From Pseudochrobactrum saccharolyticum (GTDB lineage Bacteria; Pseudomonadota; Alphaproteobacteria; Rhizobiales; Rhizobiaceae): DNA of 64,000 nucleotides. The position numbers were made by a program, and so were the translations under genes. Positions 10,965-20,015 of this stretch are shown piece after piece. The stretch covers positions 806,001 through 870,000 of the forward strand of contig NZ_VZPG01000001.1 in NCBI RefSeq assembly GCF_008801715.1, written 5' to 3'. Below the pieces are notes generated by a model that was given only the letters and a program-made list of their open reading frames with translations, searched no databases and was not told where the DNA came from. Every line of letters begins with the position of its first letter. Position 1 is the stretch's first letter.

Positions 10965-11651
10965 TCATTCTCTCCCGCAGGATGCTTCCTGCTGATTATT
11001 TTGCATCATCTGAAGGCTGTTGATGGTCTTGCGGATATGCTGCCGCGCCAATTCCTCAGCCCCTGTACCGTCTTTGCGCGCAATCGCCTCAACGATCAGA
11101 GCATGTTCCTCAATGGCATTTTTCGCCCGCTCTGCCGTGAGCGCAAAAACCGGCGCAAAGACCTGCGAGGTCATGCGCAACAAAGGCACAAAATTCTCCA
11201 GAGAAGCATTGCCGCCTGCTGCCATTACCGCCAGATGAAAATCCACATTGGATTGCGTATAGGCTTTGGAATCCCAAGGCTCGATAATCGAGCGCTGATG
11301 CATGATGAGTTTTTCAAGACCGGCAATCGCACCTGCATCGGCGCGTTCCGCAGCAAAACGTGCGGCAACACCGTCAATCACTTCACGCACGGCATAGGCA
11401 TCGAGCAGATGCGGCAGGTCAACACTTGCCACACGCACACCGCGACCAGGGAGATGAACGATCAGACCATCGCGCTCGAGCACCCGCAATGCTTCACGCA
11501 GCGGCGTGCGGCTGATACCGAATTCAGCAGCGATATGCTCCTGTCGCAAAATCGTGCCCGGCGCATATTGACCCGCATAGATGCTCTCACGAAGTGCTTG
11601 CGCAACTTCGTCCAGCAGCCTCGTTTGGCTGCTCCATTTATAGCTGGACAA
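10965..11651 (-). CDS. GntR-family transcriptional regulator (FadR/FCD subfamily)
   Basis: 228-residue regulator with an N-terminal winged helix (LRQEHIAAEFGISRTPLREALRVLERDGLI, read in two parts around residues 36-65) and a C-terminal all-helical FCD ligand domain whose histidines (e.g. DFHLAVMAAGG) usually bind a metal. It lies at the head of the aldehyde dehydrogenase/SDR unit and probably controls that unit and itself. A dyad suited to a GntR dimer lies 48 bases upstream at 11699-11711. Confidence 0.9.
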   Translation of the reverse strand: MSSYKWSSQTRLLDEVAQALRESIYAGQYAPGTILRQEHIAAEFGISRTPLREALRVLERDGLIVHLPGRGVRVASVDLPHLLDAYAVREVIDGVAARFAAERADAGAIAGLEKLIMHQRSIIEPWDSKAYTQSNVDFHLAVMAAGGNASLENFVPLLRMTSQVFAPVFALTAERAKNAIEEHALIVEAIARKDGTGAEELARQHIRKTINSLQMMQNNQQEASCGRE

Positions 11652-11698
11652 GCCTGTGTTCCCTTATATTTTTCAGTATGATTATCCAGGATACAAAA

Positions 11699-11711
11699 TT
11701 GTTCAAGACAA
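11699..11711. promoter_or_regulatory. Candidate GntR operator
   Basis: TTGT-N5-ACAA dyad (TTGTTCAAGACAA on the plus strand) in the spacer upstream of the gntR-aldh-sdr unit. FCD-type GntR dimers commonly recognise short dyads of this form. No experimental support; short enough to arise by chance. Confidence 0.4.
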
Positions 11712-11778
11712 AAATGCCCCTCACCGGATATTTGTTTTCAAAGGCTTCTCACGCCTGAACTGAATGCGCATTCCGGTC

Positions 11779-12552
11779 TCAGCGATGCAGAAAAAACGGA
11801 TCGCGTTTTTCGATAAAGGCGCTCATACCTTCTTTCTGGTCGTGGCTGGCAAAGCCGGAATGGAACAGGCGGCGCTCGAATTGCACACCCTGAGTCAGCG
11901 TTGTTTCATAGGCCGCATTCACAGCCTCTTTCGCCATCATTGCTACCGGCAGAGATTTTTCAGCAATGGTGGATGCCACACTCAAAGCTTCTTCTAGCAG
12001 CTGATCTGCCGGAATGATACGGGAAACCAAACCGCAGCGCTCGGCCTCATCGGCCTCCATCATTCGCCCTGTCAGGCACATTTCCATCGCTTTGGATTTA
12101 CCGACAAAGCGTGTAAGACGCTGTGAGCCGCCCATGCCCGGAATGACGCCAAGACGGATTTCCGGCTGGCCAAATCGGGCATTATCTGCCGCCAGAATAA
12201 AATCGCACATCATCGCCAGTTCACAGCCACCGCCCAGCGCATAACCTGCCACAGCTGCGATAATGGGTTTGCGCACGGAGGTAAAACGCTCCCACTCGCC
12301 GAACCAGTCTGCCGCAAACATGGTGCTGAAATCCTGCACCTGCATTTCCTTGATATCCGCACCAGCGGCAAAGGCCTTGGTAGAGCCGGTCAGCACAATA
12401 CAGCCCACATGCTCGTCTTTGTCCGCAGCTTCCACCGCCGCAATCAGTTCTGCTGCCAGTTGGCGGTTCAGCGCATTCAACGCCTGAGGACGGTTCAGCG
12501 TGATGAGCAGCACACGACCATGCATTTCTGCGAGAATGGTTTCATAAGTCAT
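11779..12552 (-). CDS. Enoyl-CoA hydratase
   Basis: 257-residue crotonase-fold enzyme. The oxyanion-hole segments AAGADIKEM and [12 protein letters not shown] are present, and the two catalytic glutamates of genuine hydratases are Glu111 and Glu131 ([13 protein letters not shown]). It would hydrate methacrylyl-CoA or other short enoyl-CoAs. Its length is too short for 3-hydroxyisobutyryl-CoA hydrolase. It is the last gene of the five-gene acyl-CoA operon and overlaps the mmsB-like gene by four bases. Confidence 0.92.
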   Translation of the reverse strand: MTYETILAEMHGRVLLITLNRPQALNALNRQLAAELIAAVEAADKDEHVGCIVLTGSTKAFAAGADIKEMQVQDFSTMFAADWFGEWERFTSVRKPIIAAVAGYALGGGCELAMMCDFILAADNARFGQPEIRLGVIPGMGGSQRLTRFVGKSKAMEMCLTGRMMEADEAERCGLVSRIIPADQLLEEALSVASTIAEKSLPVAMMAKEAVNAAYETTLTQGVQFERRLFHSGFASHDQKEGMSAFIEKRDPFFLHR

Positions 12553-13448
12553 GATGTACCCTCCTTGCCGCGCAACAGGCGGATAATACCGGAGAAATCC
12601 TCCCCGCCCGAACCAAGTGCGTTGAACAGATTATAGAGCTGTGCTGCCTCCGCCCCCAGTGGCGTAGTTGCCCCCACAGAGGCCGCCGCCTCCTGCGCCA
12701 GTTTCAAATCTTTCAGCATCAGGCTTGCAGCAAAGCCCGGCTGATAATCCCTGTTGGCAGGCGAAGTTGGCACCGGCCCCGCCACCGGACAATTGGTGGT
12801 GAGCGCCCAGCACTGGCCGGACGAAGTGGAGGCCACATCAAACAATGCCTGCTGAGAAAGACCCAGCTTTTCACCCAAAGCGAAAGCCTCGCACACACCA
12901 ATCATAGATATCCCAAGGATCATGTTGTTGCAGATTTTCGCCGCCTGTCCTGCACCGGCCTCACCGCAATGCACAATGCGTTTCCCCATAGCAGCCAGTA
13001 CAGGTTCGGCTTTGTCAAAAGCGGATTTTTCGCCACCGGCCATAAAGGTAAGCGTCGCTGCCGTTGCGCCGACAACACCACCGGAGACCGGCGCATCAAT
13101 GCTCAATAATTTATGTTCTGTCGCCATTGCATGCGCCTTGCGGGCACTGTCGACATCAATGGTCGAGCAATCAATCAGCAATGTATCCGGCACAACCAGC
13201 GCTGTCAGTTCACGCCAGACGCTCAACACATGGGAACCGGCGGGCAGCATGGTGATAATTACAGTCGCACCCTGCACGAGCTGCGCAACATTATCCGCAA
13301 TCTGAACGCTGTTTGCTTTTGCTGCCTGTTCTGATGCCTCAACCAGATCAAAACCACGCACGTTAAATCCCGCTTTGACGAGATTGGCCGCCATTGGCCC
13401 GCCCATATGACCGAGGCCGATAAAACCAATAGTCTTATTAGTATTCAT
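12549..13448 (-). CDS. mmsB: 3-hydroxyisobutyrate dehydrogenase
   Basis: 299-residue beta-hydroxyacid dehydrogenase. The NAD-binding [13 protein letters not shown] is at residues 8-20, the substrate motif [11 protein letters not shown] at 118-128, and the catalytic lysine Lys171 is in [12 protein letters not shown]. It oxidises 3-hydroxyisobutyrate to methylmalonate semialdehyde in valine catabolism. Four-base overlaps on both sides couple it to the isobutyryl-CoA dehydrogenase and the enoyl-CoA hydratase. The companion semialdehyde dehydrogenase is not evident in this operon. Confidence 0.93.
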   Translation of the reverse strand: MNTNKTIGFIGLGHMGGPMAANLVKAGFNVRGFDLVEASEQAAKANSVQIADNVAQLVQGATVIITMLPAGSHVLSVWRELTALVVPDTLLIDCSTIDVDSARKAHAMATEHKLLSIDAPVSGGVVGATAATLTFMAGGEKSAFDKAEPVLAAMGKRIVHCGEAGAGQAAKICNNMILGISMIGVCEAFALGEKLGLSQQALFDVASTSSGQCWALTTNCPVAGPVPTSPANRDYQPGFAASLMLKDLKLAQEAAASVGATTPLGAEAAQLYNLFNALGSGGEDFSGIIRLLRGKEGTS

Positions 13449-14593
13449 TTATCTCTCCCGCTCAAAATTTCTCTGGCGATAATCACCTGCATGATCTCAT
13501 TGGTACCTTCCAGAATTTGATGCACGCGAAGGTCGCGCACCAATTTTTCCACGCCATATTCGCTCAGATAACCGTAGCCGCCATGCAGCTGCAGCGCCTG
13601 ATCGGCCACGTTAAATCCGGCATCAGTGACAAAACGCTTGGCCATAGCGCAAAGCTTCACCGCATCGGCATCATGACGGTCGAGCGCGCGGGCTGCACGG
13701 TGCAGAAATGTGCGCGCCACTTCAAGTTCCGTGGCCATATCGGCAAGACGGAACTGCAATGCCTGAAACTGATGCAGCTTTGAGCCAAACGCCTTGCGCT
13801 CATCCATATAGGTCAGTGCCTTGTCAAAAGCGGCCTGCGCACCGCCGAGCGAACAAGCGGCGATATTCAACCGCCCGCCATCAAGCGCAGACATGGCAAT
13901 TTTAAAACCGATGCCTTCCTGACCAATCAGGTTTTCCGCCGGTACGCGCACATTATCGAACATCACCGTGCGGGTCGGCTGGGCATTCCAGCCCATTTTC
14001 TTTTCATTGGCACCAAAGGACAAACCAACTGCATCCTTGGGCACGATAAAGGCCGAAATACCTTTGGCGCCTGCCGCGCCGGTTCGTGCCATCACGATAT
14101 AAATATCACTGGCACCGGCACCGGAGATAAACTGCTTCTGCCCTGTAATCAGATAATCATCGCCATCGCGCACAGCTTTAGCGCTGAGATTGGCGGCATC
14201 GGAACCGCAGGACGGTTCGGTCAGACAATAGCTGGCAATCAGCTCCATAGGGGTGAGTAGTGGCAACCATTTCTGGCGCTGCGCTTCCGAGCCATAGGCA
14301 TCAATCACCCATGCGCACATATTATGGATCGACAGGAACGAGGCGATGACCGGACAGCCCTGCGACAGCGCCTCAAAGATCAATGCCGCATCCATGCGGG
14401 TCAGGCCGGAACCGCCAACATCATCACGAATATAGATGCCACCCATGCCCAGTGCCGCCGCTTTGCGCAGCACATCCACGGGAAAGTGCTTCTGCTCATC
14501 CCATTCCAGAGCATAAGGTGCCAGTTCCTGCGCGGCAAAATCCGCAGCCATGGCGAAAATGCTGCTCTGCTCCTCATTGAGTTCACCGGACAT
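13445..14593 (-). CDS. Isobutyryl-CoA dehydrogenase-like acyl-CoA dehydrogenase
   Basis: 382-residue FAD-dependent acyl-CoA dehydrogenase. Segments such as GGVYI/GGIYIRDDVGGSGL, SIHNMCAWVIDAYG and SYCLTEPSCGSDAANL closely follow the mammalian isobutyryl-CoA dehydrogenase ACAD8. The catalytic base is Glu362 in HQILEGTNEIM. It converts isobutyryl-CoA to methacrylyl-CoA. Its position between a CoA ligase and 3-hydroxyisobutyrate dehydrogenase supports valine degradation. It overlaps the ligase stop by 11 bases. Confidence 0.92.
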   Translation of the reverse strand: MSGELNEEQSSIFAMAADFAAQELAPYALEWDEQKHFPVDVLRKAAALGMGGIYIRDDVGGSGLTRMDAALIFEALSQGCPVIASFLSIHNMCAWVIDAYGSEAQRQKWLPLLTPMELIASYCLTEPSCGSDAANLSAKAVRDGDDYLITGQKQFISGAGASDIYIVMARTGAAGAKGISAFIVPKDAVGLSFGANEKKMGWNAQPTRTVMFDNVRVPAENLIGQEGIGFKIAMSALDGGRLNIAACSLGGAQAAFDKALTYMDERKAFGSKLHQFQALQFRLADMATELEVARTFLHRAARALDRHDADAVKLCAMAKRFVTDAGFNVADQALQLHGGYGYLSEYGVEKLVRDLRVHQILEGTNEIMQVIIAREILSGRDK

Positions 14594-16358
14594 GGTTCTC
14601 TCCTTCGCTCTGCACAGGTCTGTTGCGCCCGATGTTCAGTTCCGGAAATTCACCCTCATCAAACGCAATGCCACGAAACACATCATCTTCAATGCCCTCC
14701 CGCTCAAAACGGCGCAGTTGCACACGGCGGATTTTTCCGGAGATTGTTTTGGGCAGCTCCCGCACGAATTCCAGCGAGCGGATGCGCTTGAACGGTGCCA
14801 GACGCTCATTGGTATATTGCAGAACCGAAAGCGCGAGCGCACGTGAAGGCTCCTCTCCGGCGCGCAGCAGAATATAGGCTTTGGGAACCGACAGGCGGAT
14901 CGGATCATCCACCGGAATGACGGCGGCCTCCGTCACCGCATCATGTTCCAGTAACACGCTTTCCAGCTCAAACGGGCTGATACGATAATCAGAGGATTTA
15001 AACACATCATCGGAGCGGCCGACAAAATGCAAGTAACCATCCGCATCCTGATAGGCGACGTCACCGGTGCGGTAGACACGACCATCGGTGCCGCTGAGCC
15101 TGCCGTCCGTTTCCTGATAGCCCTGCATCAGCCCTGCCGGATGTTTGTCATCCAGCAGCAGACAGACTTCGCCTTCCTGTGCCGCATGGCCGTCCGCATC
15201 AAGGATCACCACTTCGTAGCCCGGCAATGGCCTGCCCATAGCGCCGCTCTTCACATTCTGCGCGGGACTATTCGCCACCTGTGCCGTGGTTTCCGTCTGG
15301 CCGTAACCGTCGCGGATTGTCAGCCCCCATGCCTCACGCACCTGATCGATAATTTCAGGATTAAGCGGTTCACCGGCACCCACCACTTCGCGCAGGCTCA
15401 TTTTGCAGGTTTTGAGATCTTCCTGTATCAGCATACGCCACACCGTCGGCGGGGCGCACATCGTGGTTACGGCACAGCGCTGCATTTCTGCCAATAACAC
15501 TTTAGCGCTAAAGGCTGACTGGTTGACCACCAGCACCGTGGCACCGGCATTCCACGGTGCGAAAAGCGAACTCCACGCATGTTTCGCCCAGCCGGGGGAT
15601 GAGACGTTGAGATGGATATCAGCCGGTTGCAGACCAACCCAATACATGGTCGAGAGTGAGCCGACCGGATAGCTGCGATGGCTGTGGCGCACCAGTTTCG
15701 GCTTAGCGGTGGTACCGGAGGTGAAATAAAGCAGCATCGGATCATGCGGCTGTGTTTCACCATCCGGCTGAAATTCAGTGGGCTGGCTGAAGGCTTCGTT
15801 ATAATCATGCCAGTTACTGTTTTCTGCGGCATGACCATTCGGCACCTGAATGCGCAGCACATCTGCGCCTGCCAGTCCCTCGCATTTCAGCAGTTGTTCG
15901 CCGGTTGCGAGAATAGCGCAGGCATGGCCGCGCTCCAGCCGGTCAGACAATTCGTCTGGTGTCAGCAAAGTGGTCGCGGGAATGACGATAATGCCGAGCT
16001 TCATCGCGGCAAGCATGACTTCCCACAGAGCTGGCACATTGCCGAGTAGTACCAACAGATGATCGCCACGCTTCAATCCAAGTCCGCGCAGATAATTGGC
16101 AAGCCGGGAAGAGCGGATGCTCAGATCGGCAAAACTCAATTTTATGTCTGTTTGCGTGGCGCTATCGACAATCCACAACGCGGTCTGATTGCGGCTTTGC
16201 GGATTGGCAGCAAGCTCGGCATCAAACCAGTCCAGCGCCCAGTTAAAGGGCAGTGCCTCCGGCCAGACAAAACCAGCTTTTGCAGCCTGATAATCCTCGC
16301 GATACTGCAAAAGAAAATCACGTGCCTGTTTAAAACTCTCCGTACTCAGCTGCCTCAT
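14583..16358 (-). CDS. Acyl-CoA synthetase (AMP-forming)
   Basis: 591-residue adenylate-forming ligase. The P-loop-like YFTSGTTAKPKLVRHSH, the GYGQTETT motif and the late catalytic lysine region PKTISGKIRRVQLR are all present. It is closest in style to medium-chain/ACSM-type synthetases and would activate a short or branched carboxylate such as isobutyrate. ATG 16356-16358 is preferred because GGGAGGA lies five bases upstream; the longer frame from 16385 has none. It is the second gene of the operon, after the thiolase. Confidence 0.9.
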   Translation of the reverse strand: MRQLSTESFKQARDFLLQYREDYQAAKAGFVWPEALPFNWALDWFDAELAANPQSRNQTALWIVDSATQTDIKLSFADLSIRSSRLANYLRGLGLKRGDHLLVLLGNVPALWEVMLAAMKLGIIVIPATTLLTPDELSDRLERGHACAILATGEQLLKCEGLAGADVLRIQVPNGHAAENSNWHDYNEAFSQPTEFQPDGETQPHDPMLLYFTSGTTAKPKLVRHSHRSYPVGSLSTMYWVGLQPADIHLNVSSPGWAKHAWSSLFAPWNAGATVLVVNQSAFSAKVLLAEMQRCAVTTMCAPPTVWRMLIQEDLKTCKMSLREVVGAGEPLNPEIIDQVREAWGLTIRDGYGQTETTAQVANSPAQNVKSGAMGRPLPGYEVVILDADGHAAQEGEVCLLLDDKHPAGLMQGYQETDGRLSGTDGRVYRTGDVAYQDADGYLHFVGRSDDVFKSSDYRISPFELESVLLEHDAVTEAAVIPVDDPIRLSVPKAYILLRAGEEPSRALALSVLQYTNERLAPFKRIRSLEFVRELPKTISGKIRRVQLRRFEREGIEDDVFRGIAFDEGEFPELNIGRNRPVQSEGENHVR

Positions 16359-16418
16359 GCAATCCTCCCAAAATGCATAAATCACTGTGTCTGCGATTTC
16401 ATAAAACCGCGCTGCTTG

Positions 16419-17603
16419 TCAGGTGAAACGCTCCACCCCTATGGCTGTTGCCTCACCGCCGCCGATGCAAATACTGGCAATACCACGTTGCAGATCATGA
16501 GTTTGCAACGCGGCCAGCAATGTCACCAGAATACGGGCGCCTGATGCGCCGATCGGATGGCCGAGCGCACAGGCACCGCCATGAATATTCACCTTCTCCG
16601 CAGGCAGGTTCAATTCCTGCATTGCGGCCATTGTCACCACAGCAAAGGCCTCATTGATCTCGAAAAGATCGATATCATCTATTGTCCAGCCGGTTTTCTC
16701 ATAGAGTTTGCGCATGGCACCGATTGGTGCGGTAGCGAACAGGCACGGCTCATGGGCATAGGATGTCTGCGCAACAATACGGGCAAGTGGTGTCAGCCCG
16801 CGTTTTTCTGCCTGCGAAAGACGCATCAGCACCAGTGCCGCCGCACCGTCAGAAATCGAGCTGGAATTGGCGGCCGTAACCGTTCCGTCCTCACGAAAGG
16901 CAGGTCGCAGAAACGGAATTTTCTCCGGTCGTGCTTTGGCCGGTTGTTCATCCATATCAATCAGATGCGCGGAATTGCCATTTCCCGTCACAACCGGTGC
17001 AATTTCCTTTGAGAAATAACCGCGCTCCAGTGCCGTCTGCGCACGTTTTAAAGAGCGTAGTGCAAACTCATCCTGCGCGGTGCGGCTGAACTGAAAGGCC
17101 TCGGCACAATCCTCGGCAAAACTGCCCATCAGACGGCCTTTTTCATAGGCATCTTCCAGCCCGTCGAGAAACATATGATCACTGATTTTGCCATGCCCCA
17201 TGCGATAGCCGCCACGGGCTTTATCCAGCAGATAGGGCGCATTGGTCATGCTCTCCATACCACCGGCCACGATAATATCCGCACTGCCACCGGCCAGCAT
17301 ATCATGTGCCAGCATCACCGCCTTCATGCCGGAACCGCACATTTTATTAATCGTCGTAGCTCCCGACGCCACGGGAATAGCGGCAGCAATCGCGGCTTGT
17401 CGTGCCGGTGCCTGCCCCTGCCCCGCAGACAACACACAACCCAGCAAAGTCTCATCAATCTCGTGTGCTGCAATCCCTGCCCGCTCAATCGCGGCCTTGA
17501 TTGCTGTTGCACCAAGTTCTGCCGCCGGTACCGTGCTGAAGGCGCCCTGAAAAGCGCCCAGAGGTGTGCGTGCCATGCCGACAATAACCACAGGATCTGC
17601 CAT
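16419..17603 (-). CDS. Acetyl-CoA C-acyltransferase (thiolase)
   Basis: 394-residue thiolase with the nucleophile Cys89 in NKMCGSGMKAV, His349 in ALGHPIGASG and Cys379 in CIGGGEAT, so the active site is complete. It performs reversible condensation or thiolysis of acyl-CoA. I chose ATG 17601-17603 since GGGAGGG precedes it by seven bases; the longer frame to 17645 has no such signal. It is the first gene of the acyl-CoA operon, facing the divergent AraC regulator. Confidence 0.93.
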   Translation of the reverse strand: MADPVVIVGMARTPLGAFQGAFSTVPAAELGATAIKAAIERAGIAAHEIDETLLGCVLSAGQGQAPARQAAIAAAIPVASGATTINKMCGSGMKAVMLAHDMLAGGSADIIVAGGMESMTNAPYLLDKARGGYRMGHGKISDHMFLDGLEDAYEKGRLMGSFAEDCAEAFQFSRTAQDEFALRSLKRAQTALERGYFSKEIAPVVTGNGNSAHLIDMDEQPAKARPEKIPFLRPAFREDGTVTAANSSSISDGAAALVLMRLSQAEKRGLTPLARIVAQTSYAHEPCLFATAPIGAMRKLYEKTGWTIDDIDLFEINEAFAVVTMAAMQELNLPAEKVNIHGGACALGHPIGASGARILVTLLAALQTHDLQRGIASICIGGGEATAIGVERFT

Positions 17604-17674
17604 CTGTGCGCCCTCCCGGAGTTGCATATTCAGATGAAGAAACATCGAGCCTAGCCCTAAGATCTATGGCAAAG

Positions 17675-17715
17675 AATGACAGTTTGGACTTTATTTTATG
17701 ATCGGTTTTGCCATA
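17675..17715. promoter_or_regulatory. Dyad operator between AraC regulator and acyl-CoA operon
   Basis: TATGGCAAA at 17675-17683 and its exact reverse complement TTTGCCATA at 17707-17715 are separated by 23 bases. Equivalent bases are 32 bp apart, close to three helical turns. The dyad lies in the 140-bp divergent spacer, so it is a good candidate binding site for the AraC-type regulator encoded at 17744. Confidence 0.6.
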
Positions 17716-17743
17716 TCTTGTTATTCAGGAGCAGGAGGAAACC

Positions 17744-18778
17744 ATGATCGGTCGTGGCTTTGTTGATGACGCACTGACAGTCTTGCAACACTATGCACCT
17801 GCAAAAATACCGGATGTGCTGGCAGGTGCTGGTATTGATGCCAAGGCCTTACAGCAACCGGATTTCAAACTGGATGCCGCACGCTACAGCCGCCTCTGGC
17901 TGGCGATTGCGGAGGAAATTCAGTGTGAGTTTTTCCGCTTTGGCCAGCGCCCGATGCCACCCGGAAGTTTCGCCATGTTGTGCCATGTCGCCCTTTCCAG
18001 CGACAATCTCGAACATGCCATCCGCCGATCATTACGCTTTTTCACATTGCTGATCGGTGAACCGAAGGGCGAATTGATCCTGCGCGATGGGCTGGCTGTT
18101 ATTGTGCTGCGTGAGGTGAGCCCCGCACGTCCGGCCTTCGCCTACCGCACCTTTTTTCTCATTCTTTACGGCGTGCTGTGCTGGCTCGTGAAACGGCGCC
18201 TGCCTATCCACGATATTGGTTTTCGTGGTGCGCCTCCGCCGGACAGGCCGGATTATCTGGATTTTTTCAGTACCAAAGTCCGTTTTTTCCAACAAGAGAC
18301 CAGCCTCAGCTTCGATCCTGCTTTGTTGTCGCTGAAAATCCACCGCAGCAAAGCAGCCCTAAGGCAGTTTCTGGCACAGGCACCGGCCAATATTCTGCTG
18401 CGTTATCGCTATGATCGCGGCAGTGCTTCTGCGATCCACAAATTGCTACGGGAAACCCCGCCTGCCAACTGGCCGGATTTTGCACAGGCAGCGCAAAGCC
18501 TGCATATATCCGAACAGACATTACGCCGCCATTTGCGGGCAGACGGCATGAGCTATAGCAGCCTCAAAGAAGAACTTCGCCGCCAATATGCGCTGAACTG
18601 GCTGCAGGAAACCGATAAGCCGGTCGGCATGATTGCGGCAGAACTCGGCTATACGGAGCCGAGTGCTTTTCACCGCGCTTTTAAAAAATGGACTGGTGCA
18701 AGCCCTGCCCGCTACAGATCATCGCAACCGGAGCCAGCCACACGAAACCGCGATTACGGATACACTGACCGATCTTGA
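17744..18778 (+). CDS. AraC-family transcriptional regulator
   Basis: 344-residue regulator. The N-terminal ~200 residues fit the arabinose-binding-like domain of OruR/ArgR-type AraC proteins, and the C-terminal ~100 residues hold two helix-turn-helix units (LHISEQTLRRHLRADGMSY and IAAELGYTEPSAFHRAFKKWTG). AGGAGG lies five bases before ATG 17744, so this start is preferred to the in-frame ATG at 17708. Divergent from the thiolase-led operon, it probably activates that operon in response to a fatty or branched-chain metabolite. Its 3' end overlaps the convergent phosphatase gene by 98 bp. Confidence 0.91.
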   Translation: MIGRGFVDDALTVLQHYAPAKIPDVLAGAGIDAKALQQPDFKLDAARYSRLWLAIAEEIQCEFFRFGQRPMPPGSFAMLCHVALSSDNLEHAIRRSLRFFTLLIGEPKGELILRDGLAVIVLREVSPARPAFAYRTFFLILYGVLCWLVKRRLPIHDIGFRGAPPPDRPDYLDFFSTKVRFFQQETSLSFDPALLSLKIHRSKAALRQFLAQAPANILLRYRYDRGSASAIHKLLRETPPANWPDFAQAAQSLHISEQTLRRHLRADGMSYSSLKEELRRQYALNWLQETDKPVGMIAAELGYTEPSAFHRAFKKWTGASPARYRSSQPEPATRNRDYGYTDRS

Positions 18779-19529
18779 AAATGAAGCTGTCAATGCGATC
18801 GCCATGGCGCTGAAAAACCGGCCAGAACCACGCCATAGTAATTGCAACAAACAGCCAAGACAGCGTGATATCCGAGAGAAAATGGGCTCCCATAACCAGC
18901 CTGTTCAGCGAGAAAACCAAAGCTGCAAAACCGGTAATAATCAGCAGCAGCACACGATTGGCACCGCCCAGAACCAGCGGAATAGCAAGCATTGCCATAG
19001 CACTCGCGGATTCACCCGACGGAAAAGAGCAACTGCTCTGACAACTCTTGGCAATCTGCCATGCCGGACTGAAAAACGAACTGCCGCCGAATTCCATAAT
19101 TTCATTCGGACGGGCACGGCCGACAAGATATTTCAAACCATGAACAATAGCTGCCGCACCGATAGCATAGACAGACAGAATATAAAGCAGCTTATGCGGT
19201 GCAGGCAGCCAGCGCCGGTTAAACAGACCTTGCAAGATCAGACAAGCAAGCAATGCAGGCACGATGATCGCCGGCAAAGTGCGGTGCAGATCACGCAATG
19301 TCAGTAAGAAACGGTTTTCATGTAGCGGAAACTGGCCTGCACGATCTGCAAACCAGCCGGAAACCGTAATATCGATAACCGGTATAACCATGAAGATAAA
19401 GCTGACAATCACTGCCAGTCTTATCAGTATGTTAAGTCTGTAATTGCCATGACGAATGGCAGAAACATTGCCGTGCAATGAACCGGCAGAACTGCGTATC
19501 AGTGCAGGCAGATTATTATTTATACCCAT
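18681..19529 (-). CDS. PAP2-family membrane phosphatase
   Basis: 282-residue integral membrane phosphatase with about six helices. The three PAP2 motifs are visible: KYLVGRARP, SFPSGES and NRLVMGAHFLSDI. The second motif has PSGE in place of the usual PSGH, which also occurs in bacterial lipid phosphatases of LpxE type. It probably dephosphorylates a lipid phosphate at the periplasmic face. No strong ribosome-binding site is seen before ATG 19529. Its coding end runs 98 bp into the convergent AraC gene. Confidence 0.85.
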   Translation of the reverse strand: MGINNNLPALIRSSAGSLHGNVSAIRHGNYRLNILIRLAVIVSFIFMVIPVIDITVSGWFADRAGQFPLHENRFLLTLRDLHRTLPAIIVPALLACLILQGLFNRRWLPAPHKLLYILSVYAIGAAAIVHGLKYLVGRARPNEIMEFGGSSFFSPAWQIAKSCQSSCSFPSGESASAMAMLAIPLVLGGANRVLLLIITGFAALVFSLNRLVMGAHFLSDITLSWLFVAITMAWFWPVFQRHGDRIDSFIFKIGQCIRNRGFVWLAPVAMICSGQGLHQSIF

Positions 19530-20015
19530 AGAAATTCACGCACGAATAAATACAATAAAAACAAAACATAAATGTAAATCATGAGGTAGCTTTCTCATGG
19601 GACGACACTCCGTCCGGCAAGCATCATATGTTGGCCTGTCAGTAAAAATTCACTTTTGTAAAGATTCCGTCTGATAGCTTGCGCTCGTTTTGGATTGCGC
19701 GGAAGGAATGAAGAAGACACAAGCGCATGTAACCGCTGCTGCCACTTGGCAGGCAGGTTCTTCTTATCCTGAAATTCTGACTGAAGCCCCGTATAGTATA
19801 ACACGCAACAATTCTCGCTCACATTTATTACACGGTTTGATGTGCAGCAGAATTGTCAAGATTTAACCGGAATAAGATGTGATCCGGTTTAAGACTTATC
19901 GTCAAACAATATATTCAATATTATTTTTTAAAATTTACCTATGAAAACTGTATTATATGACAGTTGCATAAATATTACTCCGTATTACGGAATTACAAAT
20001 CCAGATATTCTGAAT
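19530..20015. other. Noncoding spacer, 486 bp
   Basis: AT-rich spacer between the phosphatase start and the histidine kinase stop, both on the minus strand. It should hold the phosphatase promoter. Weak hairpins occur at 19580-19599 and 19863-19891 (AACCGG/CCGGTT arms) without T-tracts. A 75-codon minus-strand frame at 19595-19822 shows no recognisable domain and no good ribosome-binding site, so I do not call it. Confidence 0.5.

Noticed and set aside
19595-19822. 75-codon minus-strand frame between phosphatase and kinase
   Set aside because: No similarity recognised and no ribosome-binding site; could be real but is not supportable from the sequence alone.
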